64,000 bases of DNA from JACXTP01 sp963827905 (GCA_963827905.1 CAWHCB010000007.1:62001-126000), one strand, 5' to 3'. Counted from the stretch's first letter, positions 8,380-17,415 are shown. The notes: generated from the letters alone by a model not told the origin. A program made the numbers and translations.

Positions 8380-9101
8380 CACTCGCTGATCACACGCGTC
8401 ACTTGGAACTTGCCGTTGTTGTATAGCAATGAATAGTAGGAGGGGTCGTGGTTGGTCTCCCTCATCTTGACGCAACGGATGCGCCTCTGGGTCTCCACGT
8501 CTCGGATGACCTGCATCTTCAGCGTGATGATGCCATCGGAGAGGTAGCCCTCATCGAACCGCCCGTCCATGATGCGGTCCGTGGACGATTCGGATATCAA
8601 TAGCACCGTCGCCCCTAGGTCCCGGAGCCACTCGAACAGGTAGAAGAGCTCGGTGCGTCGGTTCGTCACCTCGGCCATGGTCTCCAGGACCTCGAGGGAG
8701 TCGATCACCAGCACCTTGTAGGCAAGGTTGTCCTTGAGGTTGGCCATGTAGGACTTGAAGACGTGCAACCAGGACGAACCTCCCTGCACCTCCTTCAGCT
8801 TGCGACGGATGATGCCCATGTCAAGCACGTGGACCTTGTCCTTCACCTGGTCGGTGTGCATGCCCATCTTCTCCATCTGCTTGAGCAGGCTGTCCCGGGA
8901 CTGCTCCAGGGTGACATAGACCGAGGTCATGCCGGACTCCATGGCGTGGTTGTAGAGCATATAATAGCAAAGCGAGGACTTCATGGTGCCTGGCGTCCCT
9001 GCCACCAATACCAGATGGCCTTCTGGCACGCCCCCTTCCATGATCCTGTCGAAGCCTTCGATGTATGTCTTTTGTCTTTGGCCGTTGGTCATTGCCCCCA
9101 C
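8379..9101 (-). CDS. KaiC-like ATPase, first of three
   Basis: A 240-residue RecA-fold ATPase with Walker A GTPGTMKSS, TLEQS at the catalytic-glutamate position and Walker B VLVIDSLEVL. It is close in sequence along its whole length to the paralogue at 6426-7148 (for example RTELFYLFEWLR in both). It is the promoter-proximal gene of the trio; a TTTAATA box on the minus strand near 9160-9170 could drive it. A second ATG at codon 4 is an alternative start. Confidence 0.8.
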   Translation of the reverse strand: MGAMTNGQRQKTYIEGFDRIMEGGVPEGHLVLVAGTPGTMKSSLCYYMLYNHAMESGMTSVYVTLEQSRDSLLKQMEKMGMHTDQVKDKVHVLDMGIIRRKLKEVQGGSSWLHVFKSYMANLKDNLAYKVLVIDSLEVLETMAEVTNRRTELFYLFEWLRDLGATVLLISESSTDRIMDGRFDEGYLSDGIITLKMQVIRDVETQRRIRCVKMRETNHDPSYYSLLYNNGKFQVTRVISE

Positions 9102-9200
9102 TCCTGTCCAGTGCTCAGGACCTTGGGTAGATTGACACTCTTCGGAGCGGTTGCAGGGTATTAAAGCATGTCCACCACATTACCCAAAAACGGAATCAGG

Positions 9201-9908
9201 TCAGCTGGTCCCCCTCACGACCACCTTGCGAACGTACAGCCTGGCCCGCTCCGCCATCTCCATCACCTTGGCGTCCGGATAGGGGTCCATCACGCCGAGG
9301 CGCGGGTCCAGGGTGCTCCTGTTCCCGAACTGGTGCAGGGCATACTTCTTCGCCCCGCCTATGAACGAGGCGATGGCCTCGATGTCCTTCGTATCGAGGT
9401 AGAAAGGCACCACGGTGGTCCTGAACTCGTAATCGCGCATGTGGTCCATGATCAGGGCTATGGAACGCTTTACGGCGGGAAGGTCCACGTTCACCCTGGC
9501 GACCTCGGAGTACTTCTCGTTCAAGGGGGCCTTGATGTCCATGGCCACGAAGTCCAGGGAACCTGAGCCGATCAGGTCGGAGAGCATCTCTGGCCGGGAG
9601 CCATTGGTGTCCAGCTTGACCTTCATCCCCATCTTCCGGAACCTGTGGATCAGATCGGGAAGGTCGTCGTGCAGGGTGGGCTCCCCTCCGGTGATCACCA
9701 CCCCGTCCAGGAACTCGCTGTTGCTGTGCACGTATTCCTCGATGACAGGGAAAGGCACCTCCTCCAGGCTGGAGGTGGGCTGCACCAGCTCGACGTTGTG
9801 GCAGAAGCCGCAACGCCAGTTGCAGCCCTGGAGGTAGACGGTGGCGACCACCTTCCCGTCCCAGTCCAACAAGGAGGTGCGGTTGAACCCGACGATTCGC
9901 AGGGGCAT
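9201..9908 (-). CDS. Radical SAM activating enzyme, anaerobic ribonucleotide reductase activase type
   Basis: A 235-residue radical SAM protein with the CxxxCxxC cluster in GCNWRCGFCHN (~residue 29), GGEP at TGGEPTLHDDL and the short length of NrdG/PflA-type activases. These enzymes use SAM and a 4Fe-4S cluster to make a glycyl radical on a partner. The start MPLRIVGFNRTSLLDWDGK is typical of archaeal proteins annotated as NrdG-like. No glycyl-radical partner is present in the window, so the substrate is uncertain; a pyruvate formate-lyase-type activase is the alternative. Confidence 0.82.
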   Translation of the reverse strand: MPLRIVGFNRTSLLDWDGKVVATVYLQGCNWRCGFCHNVELVQPTSSLEEVPFPVIEEYVHSNSEFLDGVVITGGEPTLHDDLPDLIHRFRKMGMKVKLDTNGSRPEMLSDLIGSGSLDFVAMDIKAPLNEKYSEVARVNVDLPAVKRSIALIMDHMRDYEFRTTVVPFYLDTKDIEAIASFIGGAKKYALHQFGNRSTLDPRLGVMDPYPDAKVMEMAERARLYVRKVVVRGTS

Positions 9909-10049
9909 CGGAGAGGTAGTCTAGCAGGCGGGAAATAATACTTGCCCCCGAACGCAGCGTTCGGTCCGAGCGTCATCGAAAAGTCTATGTCAAGGCGGCC
10001 CGGTTGGGAGGTGGAGGCCCATCCAAACGCTGGGCTGGAGGAAACGGTG

Positions 10050-10469
10050 ATGACCTGGGAACCGAGCGTGGTGGCCTTCTGTTGCAACTGGTGCGCCTAC
10101 GCCGGGGCCGACCTGGCCGGGGTGAGCCGTTTCCAATACCCCACCAACGTCAAGGTGGTGCGGGTGATGTGCTCCGGGCGGGTCGAGCCCAGCTATGTCC
10201 TGCGCTGCTTCCGCAACGGGGCCGACGGCGTCATGGTCCTGGGCTGCCACATCGGCGACTGCCATTATTTCAAAGGCAACGAGCGCGCCAGGCAGCGGAT
10301 CGCCGACACCGGTGACATCTTGGAACGCTTGGGAATTGGCAGGGAGAGGTTGCTGTTGCGTTGGATCTCGGCCGGTGAGGGGGCCCTGTTCGCCAGCACC
10401 TGCCGGGAGTTCGTCGAGCTCGTCCGTTCTTTGGGGCCGCTGCCGGAGGTGGGCTGTGACCAGCCTTGA
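10050..10469 (+). CDS. MvhD-like [2Fe-2S] electron transfer protein
   Basis: A 139-residue protein with the MvhD signature FCCNWCAYAGADLAG, VMCSGR and GCHIGDCHY. In hydrogenotrophic methanogens MvhD passes electrons from hydrogenase or formate dehydrogenase to HdrA. The ATG at 10050 is preceded by GGAGG and gives a family-typical N terminus; the frame is open upstream but that part is not conserved. The gene overlaps the following HdrD-like gene by 14 bases. No HdrA and no hydrogenase large subunit lie in the window. Confidence 0.88.
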   Translation: MTWEPSVVAFCCNWCAYAGADLAGVSRFQYPTNVKVVRVMCSGRVEPSYVLRCFRNGADGVMVLGCHIGDCHYFKGNERARQRIADTGDILERLGIGRERLLLRWISAGEGALFASTCREFVELVRSLGPLPEVGCDQP

Positions 10470-11583
10470 GGCGGCCAGACGCTACCGGGCCTATGACTGC
10501 ATCTCCTGTGGCCATTGCACCTATTCCTGTCCGGCGGCGCATGGTGCGAGGCGGTTCTCGCCGCGCAAGTTCATGGAGGAGTTCGCCGACCGAGGCGGGT
10601 CGGAGGGTCTGGACCTCTGGTCCTGCATGGGTTGCGCCGCCTGCACGACGATCTGCCCCCAGGGGGTGGACTTCCATCGCTTCATGCGCGAGGTGCGGGT
10701 GGAGCGCAACGGCATAGACGCGCCGATACGCACCCATGCTGGAATCGTGTCCGCCATCCGAGACCTGGACGCCGCCGGCAAAGGCCATGGACATAAGCAC
10801 AGCTGGATCGCTCCGGACCTTCAGTTCGACGAACGGTCTGAGGTGGCCATGTTCGTAGGGTGCGTGCCAGTGCTGGACGTCGTTTTCCGTGATTTCCAAC
10901 CCGACCTTCCGGACATGCCACGGTCGGCGGTGAGGCTGCTCAACGCCATCGGCATCAAGCCCAGGTTGATCCGTGAGGAGCGCTGCTGTGGCCACGACGC
11001 CTATTGGCTGGGGGAGATGGAGACCTTCGATCGATTGGCCCAGCAGAACCTTTGTGCCATCCGAGAGAGCGGGGTGCGCACCATCGTCACCTATTGTCCC
11101 GAGTGCCATCACACCATCGGCCGGGTGTACCAGGAAAGGTTCGGCGACCTGGGCTTCGAGGTGGTGCACCTGAGCCAGTTGTTGGAGGCGGCGCTGCGGG
11201 AAGGCCGCCTGGAACTTTCCAGTTCGACGGAGAGGCTCACCTACCAGGACCCGTGCCGCCTGGGAAGGGGCTCCGGCATCTATGCGGCGCCGAGGGCGCT
11301 CATCGAGGGCATGGGGGAGCTTGTGGAGATGGGACGCAGCGGCGCAAGCTCCGCCTGTTGCGGCAGCACCTGCTTCGCCCAATGCGACCGCGTCACCAAG
11401 TCATGGCAGCTCACCAGGTTGGAGGAGGCGCGGTCCACCGGGGCTGAAAGGCTGGTGACCGCCTGTCCGAAATGCCTCATCCACCTGAGCTGCGCGCAGA
11501 AGGAGATGGGTACGTATGTGGGCCGGCCGAGGATCGAGCTGGTGGACCTCTTCTCGCTCGCCGCCTCCCGTCTCAAGAAATGA
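10456..11583 (+). CDS. HdrD-like Fe-S oxidoreductase
   Basis: A 375-residue protein combining two 4Fe-4S binding segments (CISCGHCTYSCP and CMGCAACTTICP) with two CCG domains (RCCGHDAYWLG with CPECHH, and ACCGSTCFAQC with CPKCLI). That is the HdrC-plus-HdrB layout of HdrD-type proteins, which handle disulfide reduction or related thiol/electron chemistry. The GTG at 10456 follows GGAGGTG closely and overlaps the end of the MvhD-like gene. Pairing with an MvhD-like protein suggests that the two pass electrons between them. The actual disulfide or acceptor cannot be read from the sequence. Confidence 0.87.
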   Translation: MTSLEAARRYRAYDCISCGHCTYSCPAAHGARRFSPRKFMEEFADRGGSEGLDLWSCMGCAACTTICPQGVDFHRFMREVRVERNGIDAPIRTHAGIVSAIRDLDAAGKGHGHKHSWIAPDLQFDERSEVAMFVGCVPVLDVVFRDFQPDLPDMPRSAVRLLNAIGIKPRLIREERCCGHDAYWLGEMETFDRLAQQNLCAIRESGVRTIVTYCPECHHTIGRVYQERFGDLGFEVVHLSQLLEAALREGRLELSSSTERLTYQDPCRLGRGSGIYAAPRALIEGMGELVEMGRSGASSACCGSTCFAQCDRVTKSWQLTRLEEARSTGAERLVTACPKCLIHLSCAQKEMGTYVGRPRIELVDLFSLAASRLKK

Positions 11584-11586
11584 TGC

Positions 11587-11775
11587 TCATCCGTCTTCGT
11601 CGAACACGATGGGCTCCGGATGCGCCTTCTTCTTCATGTGGCCGCCCGGACCGCCTCGCTCTTCGCGGGCCTTGTCCACGCATTCCTGGCTCTCGCAGAT
11701 GAAGGCGGCGAAGCAGAACTGTTTGGCCTTCTTGCCACAGAACTGACAGTCGTTGTCCTCGATCCTGACGCTCAT
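11587..11775 (-). CDS. Small cysteine-rich zinc-binding protein
   Basis: A 62-residue protein with CQFCGKKAKQFC, then C and a further C in ESQECVDK, suggesting one zinc site, followed by a His/Lys-rich tail. It is convergent with the HdrD-like gene, ending four bases from it. I do not recognise a named family. Confidence 0.5.
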   Translation of the reverse strand: MSVRIEDNDCQFCGKKAKQFCFAAFICESQECVDKAREERGGPGGHMKKKAHPEPIVFDEDG

Positions 11776-11876
11776 GCGTTAGCGTAGGTCAGGCCCGGAT
11801 ATCATACTTTTGACCGAGCCACATCAGGGGGGCGAAGCACATCGGACCCATCGATGGGGGGACAATAAACGGCTTA

Positions 11877-12381
11877 ATGTGGCAGCGCCTTACCGAGGGC
11901 GTGCGCATAGAGGCGATTGGGACAGAGTTCGGATGGACCCGATCCGTTGGGGGAGCTGGCTCGCTGTCATCAATGCGGGCAGTGCGCCGGGGTGTGCCCC
12001 AGCCAAAGGCATGGTGGCATCAAGCCGGCGGACACCATGGTCAAGCTGCACCTCTCCCTGCTCAAGCCCGATGCCCCGGAGCTCTGGCTCTGCGCCATGT
12101 GCAACTCCTGCACGGAAAGGTGCCAACTGGGGGTCTCACCCTCCGACCGCATCCAGGAGATGAGGGGGCGGGCGACCTTGGCCGGTCACTGCCCCAAGTC
12201 GTTCCAGGAGGAGGCCAAGCTGTTCATGAGGACCGGGCTGGCCTTCCCCAACAGTGGCCTCACCAAGAAGTTGCGCAAGGAGCTGGGCCTGACCGAGCTG
12301 ACCTCCGATGCCAAGACCCTCGAGGAGCTGGCCGCGTTGGTCAAAGCCACCACTTTGGGGAGGGCCCCTCTTGAGCGATAG
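11877..12381 (+). CDS. hdrC: HdrC-like Fe-S protein (probable frame break near the start)
   Basis: The conserved part holds two 4Fe-4S motifs, CHQCGQCAGVCP and CAMCNSCTERC, followed by a helical C terminus, as in HdrC of heterodisulfide reductase. From 11941 on the frame is clean. Its only in-frame start is a TTG at 11917, giving an unusual short N terminus. An ATG at 11877 in another frame encodes VRIEAIGTEFG, which would join naturally to DPLGELARCHQCGQC if one base is removed from the GGACCC run near 11938. I prefer that reading (about 167 residues). The gene overlaps HdrB, as HdrC and HdrB usually sit together and form a complex. Confidence 0.83.
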
Positions 12382-13217
12382 GTACTACCTCTTCAAAGGG
12401 TGCCTCATCCCCACCAGGGTGCCCAATCTGGAGAAGGCCTCCTTGATCGCGCTGGACTCGATGGGGGTCGACCACAGGCCCTTGCCGGGGGCCACCTGCT
12501 GCGTCGAACCCATCGGGCTGCGCTCCATGGCGGCGGACACCTGGCTGGTGACGGTGGCCCGCATGCTTGCCATCGCAGAGACGGACGGAAGGGACGTGCT
12601 GACCCTGTGCAATGGGTGCTACCTCTCGTTCCAGGAGGCATGGCACGCGCTGCAGGAGCCTGCGGTGCGCGATAAGGTGAACCTCATCCTTTCCGACCTG
12701 GGTCGAGAATACCGGGGCGGGGTCAAGGTACGCCACCTTTTGGACCTGGCCCACGATAAAGGGGAAGAGAGCGTGAAGAGCCTTGTGAGAAGGGACCTAT
12801 CCGCATTCAAGCTAGCCCCGCACTCTGGTTGCCATGTGCTCAGACCAAGCAAGGCGGACCTGCGCGAGAGGGCCTATGCCCCCAGGATGTTGGGGGACGT
12901 CGCCCGCTGGCTGGGGTCGACGGTTGTGAGCGAGGAGGGTTGGCCAGAATGCTGCGGGGGCGGTGTGGCGAGCGTGGACGATGGCGTCTCCAGCCGGCAT
13001 ATTGGAGGACGTGTGCTCGAGCTATCGCCGTTCCGGGGCGACATGCATATTGACGCCATGTCCGTTCTGCTTCAGCCAGTTCGACCTGCGACAGAAAGGG
13101 GGTCTGCCGGTCCTGCACCTCTCCGAGCTCATGGCGTTGGCCTTCGGGGCGACCCCGGAGGAGATCGGGCTGCGCTACCATCGCATCAAGCTGGGGCCGA
13201 TCAGCGGCTCACCTTGA
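12371..13217 (+). CDS. hdrB: HdrB-like heterodisulfide reductase subunit (one frame break)
   Basis: The protein starts at a TTG (MSDRYYLFKGCLIPTRVPN) that overlaps the end of hdrC. CCG-type cysteines occur in GATCCVEP, LCNGCYLS, HSGCHVLR and ECCGGGVAS, with CPFCFSQFD near the end. In HdrB two such motifs bind noncubane 4Fe-4S clusters at the disulfide site. One extra base between about 12972 and 12990 breaks the frame between ECCGGGVASVDDG and the downstream CILTPCPFCFSQFD; removing it gives about 281 residues, normal for HdrB. The stop overlaps the end of convergent nadC by 17 bases. Confidence 0.86.
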
Positions 13218-14022
13218 CGATGTGCAGACTGAACTGGATGGCCGGGGCTGAATGGGTTATGTACCCCATGGAAATTACGTCCGCATACCTGGCATAGGAG
13301 GCGACGTTCTGCGGGGTTATCCCTCCAGATACCTCGACCACGATTCGCTTGTCGATGGCTTTGATGGCCCGATAGGCCCTTTCCGCTTCGGAAACGCCCA
13401 TGTTGTCGAGCATGATGATGTCGGCCCCGGCGTTGGCGGCCTCCTCGGCCCCTCCCAGCGTCTCCACCTCCACCTCGACCTTCTTCGAGAATGAGAGCGA
13501 TTTGGCCCTTTCCACCGCTTGGGTGATCGAACCCACCACCGCCAAGTGGTTGTCTTTGATCAGTATTCCGTCGTCCAGTCGGGACCGGTGCGGGTCGCCT
13601 CCGCCCAGGCGTACGGCTTTCTTCTCGTAAAGGCGGAAACCGGGGGTGGTCTTCCGGGTGGCGGCGATGCGAACCGAGGAATTGACCCTCTGGCATTGGT
13701 CCATCAAGGAACGGGTCAAGGTGGCGATGCCGCTCATGCGCATCAGGAAGTTCAACGCCACTCGTTCGCCGCGTAGGATGAGGCGCAGCGGGCCAGAGAT
13801 GACCAGGACCTCTTGGCCCTTGACCAGGCGCTGCCCGTCCTTCACATCGGTCCGTGTCTCCAGGCCGAGGTGGCGGAACAGGTCCATCGCCTCCTGCAAT
13901 CCCGCTAGCACACAGTCCTCGCCAGTGGTGATGACCGCCTCGCCCCTCTCGTCACCGATCAAGAGCTCGGTGGTGATGTCCCCATCGCCCACGTCCTCCG
14001 CGAGAAGGTCGGCTAGCTTCAA
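13201..14022 (-). CDS. nadC: Nicotinate-nucleotide pyrophosphorylase (carboxylating)
   Basis: This 273-residue enzyme converts quinolinate and PRPP to nicotinate mononucleotide in de novo NAD synthesis. The start matches the family (LAEDVGDGDITTELL), followed by the PRPP/quinolinate-binding stretches RIAATRKTTPGFR, KKAVRLGGGDPHRSRLDD and IKDNH, then EVEVETLGG, IMLDNMG and VEVSGGI of the barrel. Length and motifs are complete and no frame break is seen. No nadA or nadB is present in the window. Confidence 0.95.
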   Translation of the reverse strand: MKLADLLAEDVGDGDITTELLIGDERGEAVITTGEDCVLAGLQEAMDLFRHLGLETRTDVKDGQRLVKGQEVLVISGPLRLILRGERVALNFLMRMSGIATLTRSLMDQCQRVNSSVRIAATRKTTPGFRLYEKKAVRLGGGDPHRSRLDDGILIKDNHLAVVGSITQAVERAKSLSFSKKVEVEVETLGGAEEAANAGADIIMLDNMGVSEAERAYRAIKAIDKRIVVEVSGGITPQNVASYARYADVISMGYITHSAPAIQFSLHIVKVSR

Positions 14023-14031
14023 GACCTCACC

Positions 14032-15307
14032 TCAGATCTCTAGCTCCTCACCGGTCATGGGCATGTAGACCTCCATCTCGCCCTTCAACTCGTCAGCGAG
14101 GAGCTGCCGGTTGTCCCCGTGCATGAAGATGACCTTCTCCGGGTCGCATGCGCGGATGAAGGCGAGCAGCTCGGCGTGATCGGCATGGGCGGACAGGTCG
14201 AACACCTGCGTCTCGCACTTCACGTCCACCAGCTCCTTCTCCCCGATGACCTCGGTCTCGACTGCGATCTTGCCCTTGTCGAGCAGTGTCCTACCGTTAG
14301 AACCCTCGGCCTGGTAGCCAGGGATGAGCACGGCGCTCTTACGGTTCTCCCTCTCCTTCATGAGGTAGCGCAGCACCGGACCCCCGTCCAGCATACCGCT
14401 GGTGGTGACTATGACCTCTCCCTTCATGGATCGCTCCCGAGTGGAGGCGGTGCGGACCTCGTTGAAGACGCGCTTGGCATACTTCATGTCCTTCTCGTTG
14501 CGCAAGTACTCGGGCATGTCCAGGTACATCCGGTTGACGGTCTTGCCCATGCCGTCCACCCACATGTCGTACTTGAGATTCCTCAAGATGAGCATGACCT
14601 CCTGCATCCTCCCCACGGCGAAGCAGGGGATGATGGCCTTTCCCCCTCGTTCCACCACTTCCTTGACCTTCTGCACGAAGCGCGCCTCCTCCTTGAGGCG
14701 GTCGCGCTGCTTCCGGCCGGCGTAGGTGGACTCGATGATGAGGTTGTCGCACTTCACAGGGTGAGCGCCGTAGACCAGATCTGGTGTTCTCGGTGTTGAG
14801 GTCCCCGGTGAACAAGGTGGTCTTCTGTCCGCGAAGCTCGTACATCGCCGCTCCAGGCACGTGCCCGGCGGAGTGGGCCTTCACCTCGAAACCGGCCAGG
14901 TCGATCGTCTGACCGAAGTGGATGGGCTCGAAGTTGCGCATGGCCGCCTCGATGTCCTCCTCCTGATAGGCCGGCTCATAGCCTTCCCGTTCAGCCACCT
15001 TCAGGCCATCATAGAACAGAAGCTCCGAGACATTGATCGTCAGCGGAGTGGCATATAGCTTGGTGTTATACGCCCCACAAAGCTTTGGCATCATCCCGCT
15101 GTGGTCGATGTGGCAGTGGGTCAGCAGCGCGTGGTCCACTGGTGGGCACGGCATCGGATATTCGGGGGCCTTTTTTTTCGTTGGGTCAAGGTGGTCCTTG
15201 GCATTGATCTTGAAACCGTACTCCAACAAAATGCTGGTGTCCTTGTGTTTCATTAACATGCCAAGTCGGCCCACCTCCTCGGCGCCTCCTAGGAATTGGA
15301 TCTTCAT
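14032..15307 (-). CDS. Beta-CASP metallo-beta-lactamase ribonuclease (one frame break)
   Basis: The metallo-beta-lactamase motif LTHCHIDHSG (~residue 60), HSAGHVPGA and LFTGDLNTE are followed by beta-CASP features (IPCFAVGRMQE, VTTSGMLDGGP, DLSAHADHAEL). This is the archaeal CPSF/RNase J-like family that processes RNA 3' or 5' ends. There are no N-terminal KH domains, so it is the short type rather than aCPSF1. One extra base near 14780 breaks the frame after LNTENTR; removing it restores LVYGAHPVKCDNLIIES and a length of about 424 residues. It ends 10 bases before nadC begins on the same strand. Confidence 0.88.
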
Positions 15308-15344
15308 TTCTCTCTACCTCTTGCGAATGTGAATGCGATCAGCT

Positions 15345-15764
15345 CTAGTCACCTACCAGTTGCAGCACGACGTGCCTGTCCCGGCCTTGATTGTCAAGCT
15401 CCACCAGCACCACCTGTTGCCATGTGCCAAGGTCCGGAGCCCCATTGCTGAAGGGGAACGTGACGGACTGCCCCAGGGACGTGGCCCGGACGTGTGAATG
15501 TCCGTTGCCGTCCCCCCAGGCCGAGTTGTGACCGTACTCGATGCCTTTGGGGAACTGTCTCTCCATGGAGTTTTTTAGGTCTTGCCTCAGTCCCGCCTCG
15601 TCCTCGATGAGGACCATGGCGGCGGTGGAGTGGGAGGCGAAGACGCAGGCGATACCCTCCTTGAGCTTAGAGGCGCCTATGCGCTCTCTCACCCAGGCAG
15701 TGAGGTCGACCATGTCGCCCTCCGCCTCGGTCCTGACCCTCTTCTCCGCTCGGAAGGTGGCCAT
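15345..15764 (-). CDS. YjbQ / UPF0047 family protein
   Basis: A 139-residue single-domain protein with the family signature AWGDGNGHSHVRATSLG, plus FASHSTAAMVLIEDE and QVVLVELDNQGRDRHVV. Members are small trimeric proteins; a weak thiamine-phosphate synthase activity has been reported for the family, but the physiological role is unclear. It lies just upstream of, and on the same strand as, the beta-CASP nuclease, with 37 bases between. No frame break. Confidence 0.88.
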   Translation of the reverse strand: MATFRAEKRVRTEAEGDMVDLTAWVRERIGASKLKEGIACVFASHSTAAMVLIEDEAGLRQDLKNSMERQFPKGIEYGHNSAWGDGNGHSHVRATSLGQSVTFPFSNGAPDLGTWQQVVLVELDNQGRDRHVVLQLVGD

Positions 15765-15998
15765 CTTATCGAGCGGGGCTACTTAGCGGTACCTATATCT
15801 CATTTGTGGTTCGGCGACCACGTGGGAATGGGGTGAGCATTGAGCTCGTTTTTCCGGAGCTAGGCGTTCACATTGTTCTTTAACGTGTCACTTTGGCATG
15901 TTTAAATAGTAATTACGCGAAAAGTGCTCTTATTCTACGTTATTTCCCTCATTAATGAGCGAATGCATTAAATATTATCAACGGAAAATAGCAGGGAT
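15765..15998 (+). promoter_or_regulatory. AT-rich promoter region before the HTH gene
   Basis: The region holds TTTAAATAGTAATT near 15900 and CATTAAATATTATC near 15966-15979. The second lies 20-33 bases before the GTG at 15999, the right distance for a TATA box of a leaderless gene. Nothing codes here. Confidence 0.5.
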
Positions 15999-16361
15999 GT
16001 GTCCGAATTCGCGGCATCATTCCGCAATAAGACGCATTCCCAAGCAGAGTTGGACAAGGTTTGGTTGAAATCTGCTTTCCGGGCCGAGATCATCAAGAAG
16101 GGCCTGGACAAGGCAGGAAGCCTGAACGGGCTGGGAAGGGAGCTGGGCTACAGGTCCCGCATCCATCCAGGATGGAGCGTCCTGCAGATACTGCTAGGTA
16201 ACCAGGCATTTCCCGCAGAGAAATTGAAGCGTTTGGCTGAGTACATCGAGTACCCGTACTCGGAGATGCTTCAGAATCAGACCAACCCGCGCAGGATCAC
16301 GCCGGAGAACACTCGGGACGCGTTGATAAGGGCCAACCTGTGGTGCTACGTCCCCAAGTGA
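15999..16361 (+). CDS. Small helix-turn-helix-like protein
   Basis: A 120-residue protein from a GTG start. The central helical segment (LDKAGSLNGLGRELGYRS, then FPAEKLKRLAEYIEYPYSEML) resembles a DNA-binding HTH of the lambda/Cro type, in which a helix is followed by a recognition helix and a capping helix. The fold assignment is inference. Two near-copies of an 18-base palindrome flank the end of this gene (16361-16378) and the promoter of the next (16453-16470), making it a candidate regulator of the membrane protein that follows. Confidence 0.55.
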   Translation: MSEFAASFRNKTHSQAELDKVWLKSAFRAEIIKKGLDKAGSLNGLGRELGYRSRIHPGWSVLQILLGNQAFPAEKLKRLAEYIEYPYSEMLQNQTNPRRITPENTRDALIRANLWCYVPK

Positions 16362-16378
16362 TGGGACGAATGTCTGAC
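16361..16378. promoter_or_regulatory. Imperfect copy of palindromic operator
   Basis: Fifteen of 18 bases match GTCGGACGAATGTCCGAC, which is the reverse complement of the perfect palindrome at 16453-16470. It begins at the last base of the HTH gene's stop codon. Confidence 0.45.
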
Positions 16379-16441
16379 GATTTCTTTCTGATATCTGGAT
16401 AGTGGAAATTTGGGATTACCAAAAGCATTAATATGCAGTAT

Positions 16442-16451
16442 TGATATATTA
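16442..16451 (+). promoter_or_regulatory. TATA box for the membrane protein gene
   Basis: TGATATATTA lies 27-36 bases before the ATG at 16478 and directly before the perfect palindrome at 16453. Confidence 0.55.
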
Positions 16452-16452
16452 T

Positions 16453-16470
16453 GTCGGACATTCGTCCGAC
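16453..16470. promoter_or_regulatory. Perfect palindromic operator candidate
   Basis: GTCGGAC-ATTC-GTCCGAC, a perfect seven-base inverted repeat with a four-base spacer, sits between the TATA box and the ATG. A protein bound here would cover the transcription start, the classical position for archaeal repression. Confidence 0.55.
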
Positions 16471-16477
16471 CTGAGGG

Positions 16478-17415
16478 ATGGGAGTGCTCAGACGTAAGGC
16501 TGATGATGATGACATCACCAGCACCCTATTGGACAATGGGGTGTACAAGATTGGTGAATCGCACAAGAAGAAGCGAAAGCGCCACGATGCCGTCAGCCCA
16601 TACAGTTTCTGGGGGGCGGTGAAGTACGCCTCCATTCTAACATTCCTCCTCTGGTGGCTGCCCATCATCGGTCCGATGGTGAGCGGCTATGTGTGCGGCC
16701 GCCGGGCTGGCCGTCCATTGATCGGCGTCGCCGCCGCCCTGGTGCCGCTGGTGGTCCTCGCGGCGGTCTCTTGGATCCTCCAATCCGAGTATGTCGGTTG
16801 GGAGATGACCACGGACAACATCTACGCCTTCGTGGTCTCGCTCTCACCGTCCTTCGGACCGTACGTGATCTTTGCCGAGCAGTACTCCGAGATGTACATC
16901 GGGGCGATACAAGTGGGCACCGGTGTCCACCTGGACGTCTACATCCTCACCCTAGCGTTCGCGTACATCGGTGGCGCCCTGGCCCTCCAGGCCTGGAGGG
17001 AGATGGACTACCTGTCCGATAATGGCGGCCAGGGCATGACCGTGATGTTCAACAACGGTTCCCGAAAGACCAAGACCCGACCCGATGGGGGGTTCTTCAA
17101 GCCCCGCCCGTCAGGAAGACCGCCTCGGTTAAGAAGACCAAATCATCCAAGGGTTTTTCCCAGATGCACTCCGTTTCCGATGATGAGGGAGACGAGGATG
17201 ACATCACCAGCCCAGTGGACCGTGGAGTGGACCGGGCCGAGATCGACTTCGTGTCCTCGCCATCGCATGCCAAGCGCAACGTGAAGGCCATGCGCCGTGC
17301 CGCCGCCTCATCGGCCAGCCACCGCCAGTCCCACTCCCGCCCTTCCAAGGACAGGGCAGCGAGGACGAAGGACCTGGACGAGGATGCTGGACAGGGGGAT
17401 TGGCGCTTCATCTGA
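16478..17415 (+). CDS. Membrane protein with repeated acidic DDITS motif at both ends (one frame break)
   Basis: About 312 residues after correction. Three hydrophobic segments (around residues 50-72, 78-102 and 155-175) lie between two charged tails. The N-terminal tail reads ADDDDITSTLLDNGV followed by KKKRKR; the C-terminal tail reads GDEDDITSPVDRGV followed by basic, serine-rich sequence. The two motifs are clearly alike. One base is missing near 17100-17112; restoring it links FFKPR to KTASVKKTKSSKGF. I do not recognise the family. The tails are probably cytoplasmic and could bind a partner. It is likely controlled by the palindrome in its promoter. Confidence 0.6.
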
